Shown in pieces: positions 21,827 to 34,400 of a stretch of DNA of 64,000 bases (positions are counted from its first letter, which is position 1; each line of letters starts with the position of its first letter). The DNA is from Ampelocalamus luodianensis. Taxonomy: Eukaryota; Streptophyta; Magnoliopsida; Poales; Poaceae. A program made the translations under genes and the position numbers. Location of the stretch: assembly GCA_036346255.1 (NCBI GenBank), contig CM070629.1, forward strand, positions 1,989,001 through 2,053,000, in the 5' to 3' direction. A model generated the notes under the pieces. It was not told where the DNA came from. It was given only the letters and a program-made list of their open reading frames with translations, and ran no database searches.

Positions 21827-24800
21827 TGTCAGAACCCGGGAGTAACATCCCAGATCCTCTGTGCATTTCTGAACTAGTCCCATGATCAGTCGCTAGTTCA
21901 CACAGTAAACAAATATGGTAACAAATTCATATCACAACTTTATTAATAATCAACAGGGTTTATTACAAAGAGGCTTACAAGCCAGCAATAAAGAATACAG
22001 CGGAAGGCGAAGAAGTGGTAGGGTCCAGCAATCTGCCACAGGCAATCGACTGGGGTAGCGGCCTAGTCGTCGAGATCCACATCGGTAGCAAAGTCTTTCT
22101 CCTCTGAAATTTTGTTTGCATAAAGCAAGAATGAGCATAACTTCCGTGCTCGCAAGTTACACCCGTCAAGTAACAGAATGACATGCATATATGGATGTAA
22201 CAAAGGATGGCTTAATGGTTGATTTGCATAAAGCAGCATTTTCTTTAAATACTTGTACTAAGTTCCAAAGCAGTTATTCTATAACTACAAATTATTCTAT
22301 AAATTCTCACTTTTATAGTCATATAACATTCACACATGAATGGTGAAGGATACCCTCCTATCACATGGCTCCCTGCCCAATTCCCATCTGGATAAACCAG
22401 TTTTGAAGAAGTCTTTTTCAAACAAAACCAAAGTCTAACTTTGAGCAGTTCTGCTAGCATGTCCATGACCGTGGACACGACTATTCGAATAGTTTTACAC
22501 TCTGCAGAGGTTGTACAGCTTTACCCACATGAAAAGACTTCTCTAGTTTGTCCGGCATATATCTATACCACCGCTCACTACCTTTGGTAAGCAGTCTAGA
22601 GCACGTGCCAAGGCCTTTACAAAGCGTCATTCCACCGTAATTACCCCTCTCTAAGGTTTCGCCACCCCCTTCGGAATAAAGACCTCCGGGTTCGGGCCCC
22701 CTCTTGCGCTAAGTGGGACTAACATAAGTCGTAACATGACTACCCATTACATATGTAGGGAACGACCATGGTGGAACATTGCAAATTATTTAGCCAGGTC
22801 CCGATCCATACTTGGGACATGTGGTGGTACGGTATGGCTTAGCATCATACACTCGAAGACCGGTCCTTAACTGACTTGGGCAACTTTTCAACAAAACCCA
22901 TGGGCCTCAACCATACCCGATTGAGCCCGTGCATAAACTTGCACCCACCGAACATCCATTATGCCCAAGTCTAAACTATTTTCATTTATTTCATTTTTCA
23001 AAGTCATAAACTTCCATAACATACCGATGCTGTGGATACAATTTAAACAACAATTGATTTCTGGCTGAAATTCCCCAAAATAAACATGTTTGGTCTATAA
23101 GCATGACTAAGCACAATATTTTCCAAATGATCCTAGTCCAAACTATTGTATCAACTAGGTTTTACCTATGGTGACAATATGTTTGGTTCAATTATCAAAA
23201 TTGGCCATACAAAGGAGTTCAGGCATAACTATGTATTTAAAGCAGAAATTTAAAATACTGATATAAATAAGCATACAGTAATAATTTAAAACAGAATATG
23301 AATAATTTAAAATAATGGGATCGATATGATCAAGGGTATAACTTGCCTTGCTTGATTACTCGTTGCTCTCAAACGATGTCGAAATCCGGTTGTCCGAAGT
23401 CGTCGAAATCTATACGTGTAAACGAGCTAAATTCAAATAACACTCAAATAAAATCCAAATAAATACTGGGAGGAAGGTATCGATTTTATATGAATTTACG
23501 AATTTGAATCGACGGAATCGGAGTTCGTATGAGGGAGAACGAAATTCCGGAAGGTTGAAAATCACATAAAATGATAGAATTCCAAAAATACTATTCACTA
23601 GAAATTGTGTTTCGGATTGACTGGGAACAAAGAAAAAGTTTTATAGACATGGCGAGGAAGTACAACGTAGAACATGATGAGATGAACCCAACGTCGCAGA
23701 CGGTTCGGCTGGGAGACATCGGATGGTGACGGAACGCGACGGAGACGACCTTCGGGTTGACATCGTCGTTCCGGGCAAATGGAGAGGAGTTAACAGGTGA
23801 GGTTTGTGGCGATTTGAAGGGGAAACAGCGGGGAATACAACGCTCTCTTTGGTTAGGGTGGAGCACGCATGGTTGGCCGGTGGCGAGGAGAAAGACGATG
23901 ACACGTATAATGGACCGAATAGATAACAGAAATTAAATAAAATCTAAAAATCACGAAATAAATACTAAAAATAGTAGAGGAATTTAGGTGAATTTAGGAA
24001 GAAGAATCAACGGATTTTGAGCTTGTATGTGAGAGAAATGATTTTTGAAAGATTAAACATATGTATGTACAAACTTGAAGCATCGACTAGATAATTTGGC
24101 TATTGTAGATTGTCTTCTTCCTCCAGCCGAACAACAAGCAAGAAAAGAAATGGTGGCGCCTAGGGAAGGAAAAGGGAGAGGTGGCCGGCGAATGACAAAA
24201 ATGAATTGCTCACCTTGCGACGAGGCCGTAGGAGGTAGCGGTGCGGTAAACGGTGACGGCGGCGGCGATCATGGAAGCGCACGGTGGTGCACGAGGCAGC
24301 GGCGCTCCGGCGACGACGACGGCGAAGAGGGAAGGTGCATCGTGTAGAGCACGATGTCGCGATGCCAATGGTGTAGACGACGATGGCGGTGTGGCATGGA
24401 CGCCCGGCGGTGTTGATGGTGAAGGTGCGCACGCCGGCGAACTTCAAACTCCAACTCCGGCGGTTCTAGGGCGAGAGAGGCGAGGTGGGTGATGGGGACG
24501 GGATGAGTGAAAGGAGGGGCACCCCGTGCTGCTATTTATAGGGCAAGGGCGACGACGGGCTTCGTGCGGCGCAAGAAGGCCGTGTGGGTTGCCGGCGGAA
24601 TTAGAGGAATTAGAGTCATTAAGGAAAGCATTAATGGGCGGTAATGGGGGAGGTGATGACCGGGGGATTGAATGCAATCAATGTCGCGAAGAATGGGGAG
24701 GGAATCACGGGGTTTTGAAAGCTCCAGTGGTGGCATCAATGGAGGTCGGCCTGTTTTGAGCTCTCTGGACCAAGCAAGAAGAAAAGGCAGGGGAGGGCAA

Positions 24801-25592
24801 GGGAAGGTGGCGCGGTGGTGGAGATGGCCGGCGGTGAGGGGCGGCGGTGTCCGAAGGTGGCAAGGGCGCCGGCGAAGTCGGTCATGGAAGCTTGGTCATG
24901 GCTGCCTATTTGTTTGCTCGGTTTACAAACAGAGAAGAGAACTCACGGTTGGAGGTAGAAGATGAAAGGAAAGAGAGCATAAAGGAAATAAGAGAGGGGT
25001 TATGATCAGTTGAAATCAAAAGGGAAGCTGGTAGCACATGCATTGGTTTGGAGGTTAAGTGTGCTCTGGTTAGAGCAGAACCCGATTTTTTTAAAATTAT
25101 TATTATTTTTCCCGAGATTACTGTTCATCATATACTGTAAAGGTACTGTTCATGAGGTGCGGACAGTCCGAATGATTTCCCTGATTTTCGGATTTTAAAT
25201 AACTCAATAAATCAAATAGATTTTTAGAAAATAGTAAAGAGAGTCCAAAAATTCTAGAAAAAAATTCACAAAAATATCTTGAATTATTTTGAACTTAATA
25301 AAAATAATTCCAACTTAAAGTTGGCCTTTATTTTTGAACAATAATTATTTTTGTTTTAAAATAAATAGTAAAAAGCTTTTAAAATTCCAGAAAATTCTAG
25401 AAATTAATTAAAATTTTGTTTTTCAGTTTAAATCAAATAAAACTTCAAGGATTTCAAATAAATTTTTACTTTTGTTTTTTTTAAACTTCAAAGATTCAAT
25501 TAAAGCAATGTAACTCTTTCAAATTTCAGAAAATCCAACAAAATAATAACTTTATTTATTTTATTTTGGTAACAACACTTTGGGATGTTACA
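21827..25592 (-). mobile_element. 3766-bp Ty3/Gypsy solo LTR (Tekay/RIRE3-like), reverse orientation
   Basis: The element is bounded by TGTCAGAACCCGGG at 21827 and GGATGTTACA ending at 25592, so it has TG...CA ends. It is flanked by the perfect 5-bp duplication GATTC at 21822-21826 and 25593-25597. On the minus strand it begins TGTAACATCCCAAAG, like the long LTRs of grass Tekay/Del-lineage elements. There is no internal region or second LTR, which indicates LTR-LTR recombination. Many short ORFs inside (for example 24075-24965) are non-genic GC-rich LTR sequence. Confidence 0.85.
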
Positions 25593-25744
25593 GATTCTTG
25601 GTTAGTATTAGAATATTTTTTCTTTCTTGTTTTAGCTATAACTTTTGATTGACATCTCCGATTCACAAATGGTTTTCACCGGGAGCTTAATGACGATGAG
25701 AGTAACGTAATGATATAAGTCTCATCAATAAACGATAAATGCAT

Positions 25745-25985
25745 ATGCCCTATAAAAAGATTTATTGCGATCTCCTTGTGCTTTTTACCGTAACATCCTT
25801 ATGTTTTTATTGCAGTACTACAAGAGATTTACTGCAATCTCATTGTGTGTTTTACTGTAACATATTTGTGCTTTTACAGCAGAACTACAAGAGATTTACT
25901 GTGACCTTATTGTGCCCTTTTACTGCAGCACTATAAGAAATTTACTGTGACCTCGTTCTGCCTTTTACTGCAGCACTACACGCGG
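25745..25985. repeat. Minisatellite, unit of about 45-60 bp, four to five degenerate copies
   Basis: Repeats of a phrase of the form AGATTTACTGCAATCTCATT, then GTGTTTTACTGTAACA or GTGCTTTTACAGCAGAACTACAAG, recur with small changes. The copies are imperfect and in direct orientation. No coding function is apparent. Confidence 0.75.
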
Positions 25986-26035
25986 CACGCCAACCCACGA
26001 CCTCCTCCCCCCGCACGTCCCGCTTGAAGCCGATG

Positions 26036-27780
26036 TGGGATCAAGGATAGCCAACTAGAGGGGGTGAATAGGCGGTTTTTAAATTCTTTTGGCTAAAGAC
26101 AAGATTTTACCAAAATAAACATATAAAATGCAATTTCACCAAAGAAGGCCTAAATATTCTAGGGCTATCTAAGTGCACTAAACTAGCAATGTAAGTTAAG
26201 CAATCTAGACAAGATAAACAAATAGCTTATAAGAGTAAATGCACAAAGTAAAGAGCAAGGGAATAAACCACACTATGAAGACAACCGATGTTTTCTCGTG
26301 GTCTCGGAGACTTGTCGGTCTCCACTAATCCACGTTGAGGAAGCAGATCAACTCAAGCCGGCTCTACACAAGCACTTTCCTCAATCACTAATGGTAGCTC
26401 TTCTCCACTCCGAATAGATGAGCTCCAACCTTCACCGATGCCCGAGTCTTCTCACAATCTCCTTTGAGAAGATCACCGACACAAACTCCAAACCGTTTAG
26501 GAGACGGCAATATCTAAGAGTAATAGACCAATGATTCTTCGCTTGAAGACGCTCAAGTGCCACAAAAATCAAACTCTAATCAATGCACTCGAAAAAACTT
26601 CAACGACCTTTGCAAGATGAAATCAATGCTCTCAAGAGTGTAGGAACAAGCAAAGGGGCTCAAGACTATTTTATGAGGTTCATCAAAAAACATATGCTAC
26701 AGTGGGTGAAGTATTTATAGCCTTCACCCACTGCACTAGCTGTTGGAGCACGAAACCCTGAAGTACGGTCAGATCGCAGGCAAGTGGCCGGTCAGACCGG
26801 GCTACCAAAATAACGGTCGACTGCTCCACATTAAATGCACAGAAACTACTACCAAAATAACGGTCGACTGCTCCACATTAAATGCACAAAAACTATCCGT
26901 TACGGCATGGCCGGTTAGACCACCATTAAAGGTCCGGTCAGATCGGACTCAAGAAATCCAAACCAGAGAAAATACACACTACTGGAAAAGGTTGACCGCA
27001 CAGACAAACCGGGAGTGCGATCAGTCCGGCATTACACCTACAGTCAGTCTGGTTATAACAAAATTAGTAAGCGAGTCAAAAAAAAAACACTTCTCTGGAA
27101 AAAGCTAACCGGGTTTCTTAACCCGGAGGTCTGGTTAGTCTGGACCTATGCGTGCGGTTAGTCTGGCCTCAAGAATTTTAGCAAATCACAAAAAACTTCC
27201 TTCTCTGAAAAAAGCTGACCAGGACCTCGACCCGGATTTCTGGTCAGTCAGGACTAATACCAGCGGTTAGTCCGGTCATTGAAAATACAGAAAAGGAGTT
27301 TACTAGAAAAACTTGACCGCGATGTTGGCCCAGGATGTCGGTCAGTCTGACCTGACAACGTCGGTCAATCCGGCCATGAGACAAAAGCACATGTAAATTA
27401 TGGACAGATCAATTCAAATGAAACCGAGTTTAAAACCAAGTAAGGTTGAGCAACGTGGCATCCTTAGCTTTCAAGCTACTAGACAATTGATCCCTTTTCA
27501 TAGTACGGTTTCCTATCTAGCAATCCGGTCTTTTATCCTACATTCTCCTAGACCGGCAAAACTAAGAAAATGTCCTATAAACTAGATACCTTTGCCTTGA
27601 GCTAGATGAGATCCTTCAATGCTCTTTTATCTTTATTCGAGAATAACCTTTTCAACTTCTTGGCAAACAAGTTAGTACAAATCACATGGTTGTCCTTAAT
27701 TACCAAAACACGACAAATGGAGTCTAGATTTTTCAATCTCCCCCTTTTTGGTAATTGATGACAACCTCACCAAGAAGATA
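26036..27780 (-). mobile_element. Sirevirus-like (Ty1/Copia) LTR with polypurine tract, reverse orientation
   Basis: Read on the minus strand, the right end shows GGTTGTCATCAATTACC, then the polypurine tract AAAAAGGGGGAGATTG (about 27735-27752). About 1.7 kb of LTR follows, ending CCTATTCACCCCCTCTAG at about 26055-26072. The LTR contains many CGG/CCG palindromes (CCGGTCAGACCGG, CCGGTTAGACC, TCCGGTCAGATCGGAC). The PPT, CGG-CCG palindromes and CACCCCC terminus are all Sirevirus traits. No integrase or reverse transcriptase is present. Exact borders and target duplication are unresolved. Confidence 0.7.
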
Positions 27781-28680
27781 TTATAAATTGAATTGAATAT
27801 ACCAAAAGCACTAAACAAGATGTATATTCTAGGACATGATTTAGATAGCATGTGACAAGAGCATTGTAAACGATATGTAATGAGCACAATGCTAGCTAAG
27901 CTTTCTCTTACTTTTTTTTTCCTTATGTGATACACTATTCTAGGTTGACTGCTCTTAAGGTTACCAATTACTCTAATTATATATCTCCTGATCTTTTGAT
28001 AATTCTTATATCCTTACTTATTCTCATGCCTCTTACTTTTGTGGGTCTCAATTGCACATGCTGCTATGTTCTTGTTTTTTTTTCCCTACAAGCAAAGTAT
28101 AGAAACATAGTTTATTTATTGTTTCAGACTGTTGGCTCTTCCCCCCTAGCCTATGAAACCTTACAGAATTATTTGTTTGGTCAAAACATAGTTCATTTGA
28201 TTTATGATATAGCATCTAGGTTTCTGCCGTGCCTATGTATTTTTAGCACCGCTACCTCTTACCATTACCGTCTTTATTATATGATATAACTTTTGCTTTA
28301 TGTACCTTTTTTTTTTGAATGTCCGGGATTTAACCCCATCCGGCCCACATTAAAGAAGAAGCACCCTAACTCCTTTCTAACAAACACTAAATTATGAAAA
28401 GAGTATGAGTTTCTAACAAACACTTTTTTCTCTCAAATATAAAAAACACTAACATATTCACCTTTTGTTCCTCATAAAACACCTACCTTACTACATCTAT
28501 TACTACCATGAAACATGGAACATGTTGGCTAAACAACCTGAGTAGATGACCTATCACTACCATGGATCATGTTGGCTAAACAACATGAGAAGTTGTATAT
28601 CAAAACAACGATGACAGTCAAAATTCTTGGAAAGCGAGCACACTGATGGCATTACTGCTTGGAATTAAAAGAAAGAAGCA
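27781..28680. other. Intergenic, no gene seen
   Basis: AT-rich sequence. ORF 27927-28289 (+) is hydrophobic but has no recognisable family. It may include decayed retrotransposon internal sequence, since it abuts the LTR's polypurine tract. Confidence 0.35.
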
Positions 28681-28689
28681 AACACTTAC

Positions 28690-28919
28690 AATGACATAGG
28701 AAACCAAGTGAGCGGCGGATCTGCGTCCACCCAAATCCTATCAGTGCTGGATGCAACAACAGCTTTCAGACCGGCATTTTTTGCACTGCATCGAAAAAGC
28801 AATTATCACTTTAGAACACTACTAAGCTAACACATTTTTTCAACTCAAGCACTGCAAGTACGTCCATGTGGAGAGGTCCAGAGCCCCTGGGAACCCAATG
28901 CCAGAATTTGGCTGGCATA
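28690..28919 (-). pseudogene. Two spliceable orphan exons of an unrecognised gene
   Basis: The minus-strand pieces 28919-28862 and 28785-28690 are bordered by AG (TTCTGCAG), GTACTT, AG (GATGCAG) and a perfect GTAAGT donor, with a 76-bp intron. Joined, they read FPGALDLSTWTAKNAGLKAV then VASSTDRIWVDADPPLTWFP. I do not recognise the family. No continuing exon was found on either side, so this is more likely a gene fragment than a whole gene. Confidence 0.35.
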
Positions 28920-29730
28920 CTGCAGAACAAAACAGATTTTTTTTTTGGCATGGTGCAATCAAACTCTATTGAAGAATGGATGAAACAGATTGCATGAACT
29001 ATTTAACCTTGTCAAGATATATCTAAAAAACCCGCTTGTTGGCACTTTCAGGACTGAAATCTTTCACCCTTGCGACAACTCCAAGGAAATTGGACTCGCG
29101 TAAACCACATGTATCCGAATTGGAAACAAGCTACAAAAAAATTATATGAAATTGGCAATAACTCCTTTCAGGTGGGACTGGGACCATCCCGTTACGACAA
29201 CGAAGGAAGATCTTGGTTTGATGTCCCTCAAGGTAGAAATAGATAATAGATTTAAGCTTACAGCTAGCCTTATACTCTCAAGTTTTGTATTTTCTTTTAA
29301 AAAAAAGAGTGTTTCATAAAATCTTACATGTAAGTATGTAAACATGAAGCGACACACTCTCACGAGTATGCTGATGCAACAGTATATTTATACTTCTGTA
29401 AATGGTTATACAGACATTGATAGCATGTTATTGTTCATAAGTTGAGATCTGATGAAAATATGTAATCACAGTTGTATTGGCTTGATATCAAATCCAATTA
29501 AAGCACTACTACATGTTTAATAATCTGACTATAGCATCCATTAGAGAACTTCATGACCAAATGCTAGAGACTATTCTCCACATACTTTTCTCATGTGCCA
29601 TACAATTTCTGCAGGCAGAACATAATCACGATCAATCCTAAGTAACCCTGAGATTTATGTCATGGTCCTTGGACATCTGGGAAGAGCACATCTGGGATGT
29701 AGAATCAAGTTTCTACAAGCCGACCAGAAT

Positions 29731-29950
29731 AAACAGTGATTTGAGAATAAAATTCTGTGAAGTACATCATAAGCACAAGTCATGAAATGTACCTCAAGAA
29801 CTAACATAGTCACCATAACAGTGCAAATGTTCCCATCAATAAACAGTGATTTGATAATAAAATTATGTGAAGTACATCATAAACACAAGTCATGAAATGC
29901 ACCTCAAGAACTAATGTAGTCACCATAACAGTGCAAATGTTCCCATCAAT
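29731..29950. repeat. Tandem duplication of 110 bp across an exon-intron border
   Basis: Copies 29731-29840 and 29841-29950 are direct, adjacent and nearly identical (single-base differences such as GAGAATAAAATTC / GATAATAAAATTA). Each contains the 3' 48 bases of the ABC1K-like exon (minus strand IDGNICTVMVT, then TLVLE or MLVLE), its donor site, and some intron. Confidence 0.9.
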
Positions 29951-30058
29951 GTTTACTTTATGATGTCGGACTTGCTCAAGCAACTGGTGCATACACTCAG
30001 CTGGATGGACAACATCACCTTCAGAGGTTTCCCAAAATGAAAATGCTCGCTCAACTTC
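29903..30058 (-). pseudogene. ABC1K / aarF-domain kinase (ADCK1-type) C-terminal exon, fragment
   Basis: The single minus-strand exon 30058-29903 (acceptor TCAACAG, donor GTGCAT) encodes 52 residues: EVERAFSFWETSEGD, then VVHPAECMHQLLEQVRHHKV, NIDGNICTVMVTTLVLE. The VNIDGNxCTVMVTTLVLE block is the C-terminal signature of plant ABC1 atypical kinases of the ADCK1 type, which act in mitochondria or plastids in quinone metabolism. Neither the kinase core nor the normal next exon (GWQRKLDP-like) is visible nearby. The exon end is duplicated at 29792-29840. This is most likely a captured or broken gene piece. Confidence 0.6.
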
Positions 30059-30229
30059 CTGTTGACAAAAATCAAGCCATGTAAAACTTCTCAGTGATTG
30101 TAACGATGGAATAAATCCTCGGCAATTTAGCAATGAAATATGTTTTTTGCTGAGATTGCAGCTAAATTCATTTAAATAAAATCTGACATCAAGAGTTCAG
30201 TTGCGATAAATTAGTTCATATGTTCAATC

Positions 30230-31440
30230 CCAATGGGCGCGGATCCGTCGGATCCATGTAATAGTTAAAGCAATTGCCGGCAGAGCCGCGTCGGGCGACT
30301 TGTCCTCGCTCCTCACGCCAGCGGAGCTGGCGCGGCACTGGGAGGAGTATGGGAAGGCGGGCTTGGGCGCCTTGGGCGGCAGCGGCCGGCGAGGGCGCGG
30401 GGCGACGTCGACGGAGCAGTCGCGGTCGGGGGACTCGGAGCCCGGGAGGCCGAGGCGGGGGCTGGCCTCGCCGCCAGGGTTGGGCGAGGACGAGGAGGTT
30501 GAGTTCGGCGAGGCGAAGGAGAGGCCGATGGAGTCGTGAGCCGGGTCACCGGGTAGGTGGAAGAAGTGTTGGCAGCGGCAACTGATTGTGGTGGCAACGA
30601 AGGGAGAAGACCGAAGGAGAGCGGTGAAGCACAAATGCATGTGCACGACGACAATCCGGAAGCAAGGGAAGAAGTGAGAGAGGATGATGATGCGAAGAAA
30701 ACGAAAGAACCCAAAAGGAATGCCAAACCGTGGCTCACTCACCATTGCCGGGCATGGCGATGACCGAGAGGCCCGGCCTGCGCAGGCGCGGGCGGAGACC
30801 GGCAGCAGATCCGGCCACCGCGGGAGGCTGGCGACGACGGCGCGAGGACGGGGCGGTGGCTGAGGAGGAGGCGGGATGCGGACGCGTTGGAGACGGCCGA
30901 CGCGGCGCGCCGTCGCAGCAGCTCGGATGGGCGGCTCGACTGCCATCGAGGGCGGCGCTAGCAACGGCAAGGAGGGGGCGGGGAGGAGGGGGCAACGGGG
31001 GCGGCGCGCGCGAAGGGGAGGAGGGCTTTGGCGGGGGCGGCGCGGCGAGAGCGTCGTGGGCGGAGTGGGCGAAGGGAGGTGCGAGCAGTGCAGCGCAGCG
31101 GCGGAAGAAGCGGCAGCAACGGGGCGCTCGAGACGGAAAAGCCGAAGACCGGCGAAAACGGGGGCGCTCGAGACGCATAATGGAATGCAGCGGCGAAAGA
31201 GAATGGATCCGGCGCTGCCACGCGCCCAGCCGAGGCGCCCGCGTGGCAATCGAAGAGCAGCTCTACCACGCACGTGGCGATCTAGACGGAAAACGTTGGA
31301 GGCGGAGAAACGCAGAGACGCGAGAAACTACGGCGTGAAATCACGCAACCAAGGAACGCCACTCAATCGGACGGACGAAAATCGACGTAGCGAAATCCAA
31401 GGGACCAGACGTTCACCATCGACGTGGCCAGTGTAAGCTT
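30230..31440. other. GC-rich island with open frames on both strands; possible first exon of a minus-strand gene
   Basis: Strongly GC-rich. Long overlapping ORFs on both strands (30224-31273 -, 30730-31338 +, 30876-31436 +) are what GC bias alone produces. A minus-strand reading 31178-30758 is Pro/Ser/Arg/Ala-rich, like a transit peptide. It ends SVIAMPGNG before a good donor (GTGAGTG), so it could be exon 1 of the broken gene containing the ABC1K exon. No domain is recognisable. Confidence 0.3.
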
Positions 31441-34400
31441 GGCCGAAAACCGCCTCGGTTTATACCGAAGGATGTGCAGTTCTGCATCTGCACCTGATCA
31501 GGCTGCGTTTACTGCACCCGCTACAAGAAACTTTTTCCACTGAGGAACCTAGCCAGTGATGACAGCGCACTAACCAGAGAAAGCACAGGCAGGTATACTA
31601 ACCCAAGACTATCATAGAACATGGAGCTCCCATCCAATATATATCTCAGGCATTGCATTTGATACACGTTCCATGACATTTCTATGTAGGTGCCTACAAC
31701 AGTATACACTGGAACTAACGCATTTCGAACAACACCTTTTGTTGCTCTATATATATATTCTCTACTGTCGTTTTACTGCTCCCCTTAGTGCTTACAGAGA
31801 CATTTCTCGGCTGCTCATGCACTCCAAACAACCTTTTGGTCTCACTGCTACCTGTGTCTGATGCTATTATGTGAATATATGCATGTCAGCCTACACATAT
31901 GTTCTGGTGCTTTTATCGCTTACCCTTCGTTTCTAACAATCTATGTATGGATGTTTACTGCGATGCCTGTTCCTGAACACATACTCCCTTATTCTATACT
32001 GGGATGTTTTGCTATCTAACACTTACCTTTACCTAAATTTTGCTATCTTGACTGGATGCGGTTATGATAGAGTACACCGGATAAGAGGAGATATCCAGTG
32101 ATGCTATCGCCAGTGCTCCTATTTCTATAGATCAGTAATGCGCTAGTTGGCTACCTGTATGCAATGCTTATTAGTCTTGGCCCAGCAAATCATCAGTCCT
32201 GGCTTGAGTAGAGCAATGACGGCCACGCCAATTGGCGCGGGTTCACTTCTAGCACTCGTAATAGTTCAAGAAGTAGAATGATGATCTATATGCCCTCGCT
32301 TCCTAACAAATCACATCCGGAGTATTGTTTTGTTCTTGTTAGAGTAATAAAGCTCTCCGTTTCCCTAAAAAAATTTCTGAAGTTTTACATTTGTTTCACG
32401 TACGTGTTGCTAAGAATCCCATGTTTGGTCGCACGGAAATGCTTCGCGCCTGACGCCGTCGTGCCACCTCTTTCTCCTCCAAGCGCCCGCCGACTCCCAC
32501 CGACCCGCACGCCAGCCTCGACCGCCCCCAGCAGGCCACCTACGCACGGCGCCCATCTGGCCACCACGTGCGTCGTAGCACGTACGATGATTTTATCGTC
32601 GTGTGTACAACAGGACTCTAATACGCAACACACGTACAACAAACAGGTGTATTTAAACAACACAAACACCTGAGTTTGATCAGAGGACACATGACAGGGC
32701 TGTTGTTTTTTTATATATTTCAGGTCGCCAACATGTTTGATGGACCCTAGGAATTTCTTATTTAGTGCCAGTACAAGAGAATTAAGCTCAGCTCAAAGGT
32801 GAAGACGTGAAGTTCGCGTCAGTTGCTAAGCTCAAAGCTCGACAGGAGCATCTCAGTCAGAAACGTGGCGGCCAAGCGTCGAGAGGGGTCAATTTTACCA
32901 TCGCATGATTGGTGCGGACGTGTCAAAAGCCAAGAGATTCCAATCGATCCACAGCTCCATAGGCCTCGGCGCCTCGCCCTACAGCTGTACCAGGCGCGAC
33001 ACCTCGGCCCCACGCCTCGTACCAACTCTTCAAGCTCTCCACATTGGAGGACCGGACACGCGCTGCCAATAATTCCGGCCAAAGTAGTTGACCTGGCGGG
33101 CTGAAACAGTAATATGTGAACGAGTAAATAGTATGAGACAGTAACATAGTTGCAGGTACTAGGCAGCCAAAGAATATTCACTGTAGTAAAAGCACTGTTG
33201 CGATTGATGTGGACCTTCAATTTCTGATCGGCGAGTAACGACTTCTAATGCGTAGCACTGTAGATCCTGTGTATTGAATCCTTCGATACAGAGGGTCCAT
33301 CTCCAGCTGGTCGAGAGCGATGCACGGTGAATTATTTCTCTGTGTATTCATTGCACGATGTTGCTCCTACTACCGTAAAGCGTTGTCGTATATATAATTG
33401 TTTGGGAGTTTGCGATATAATTACCACTTCTTTGTGGACACATACATATCCTCTACCGTCCCCTGTTTCCTATTGTAATGCTCGCAATCTTGTTGGGCAC
33501 TACCGTTCCGACATTCTATTGAGGATCTACACGGTTTTGATCTCTCTTTATATCGAGGATCTCAACGTTGCCTATTTTCTTCGCACCTTGGACCTCAGCG
33601 TATGGATGCTTGAACAATCTGCGATAAAACTATAGCGCCATATTACTTCTTTTACATTTTTCTAAGGGAATTATAGTGTGCAAACATACTACGACAATGA
33701 CGAGTTCCAATTAGTCAAGCTCTGTTTAATAGATGTCAATTTTTTTTTGTTCTTTGATGGTGAGTAGTGTTGTGTGATGCATCATGCCTGCCCAACTCCA
33801 CCGACGGCCAAGTGGATTTAAGTGAACTGGCTATATATGTCAGGATGTTTCCATCACCGAGCATATGGTTCATCCGTTGCGCTGTATCGTTGGAGCTCTA
33901 CACTACCATGGACGAACGTGTGGCCTTGCTGTTGTGCTCCATGGCTGGAACTCTCTCTCTCTCTCTCTCCCTCTCCCCCATGGCTCTGTCAGTAGATACA
34001 ATTTTCAAGTCATTTATCTTTCTCAGAGATTCTAACCATTGTGGTGTTTTTCTTCTCAAATTTAACCATGGATTCTTTGGAGAAGCTAGAGGCTCCGAAT
34101 CCTCCCTGAGTTCCTGTCAGTTCGCACCGTGGAGAAACGTTTAATTAACGTCTTCAAAAGGACATCCATGCTATCAGAGCTTTGGGTCATTTTCTACTAT
34201 TTGTTGCTTGTGGGGAATGACTTGTGGTGTAAATCTAACCATGGATGTTGTCCATTAGTTAGTGAGAACGAATCATTTAGCAGCACTTTGCTCCTTGGTA
34301 GTGGCCTGTACCAGAAATTCTTCCGGAGGAGGAGTCGTCGTCAATTAAAACGACGGCGTCCTCTGGGATATCTACTCATCCCAAATGGAGGTCTGATCAG

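Noticed and set aside
25745..25985. CRISPR-like array
   Set aside because: Repeats are degenerate and directly abutting, lack unique spacers, and lie in a plant genome.
30224..31436. Very long overlapping ORFs on both strands in the GC-rich island (349 aa -, 202 aa +, 186 aa +)
   Set aside because: GC-rich composition removes stops from all frames. The translations are Arg/Pro/Ala/Ser-rich without domains, and the opposite strands contradict each other.
34165..34180. Possible Copia primer-binding site (GCTATCAGAGCTTT)
   Set aside because: It does not match TGGTATCAGAGC, and no LTR end precedes it.
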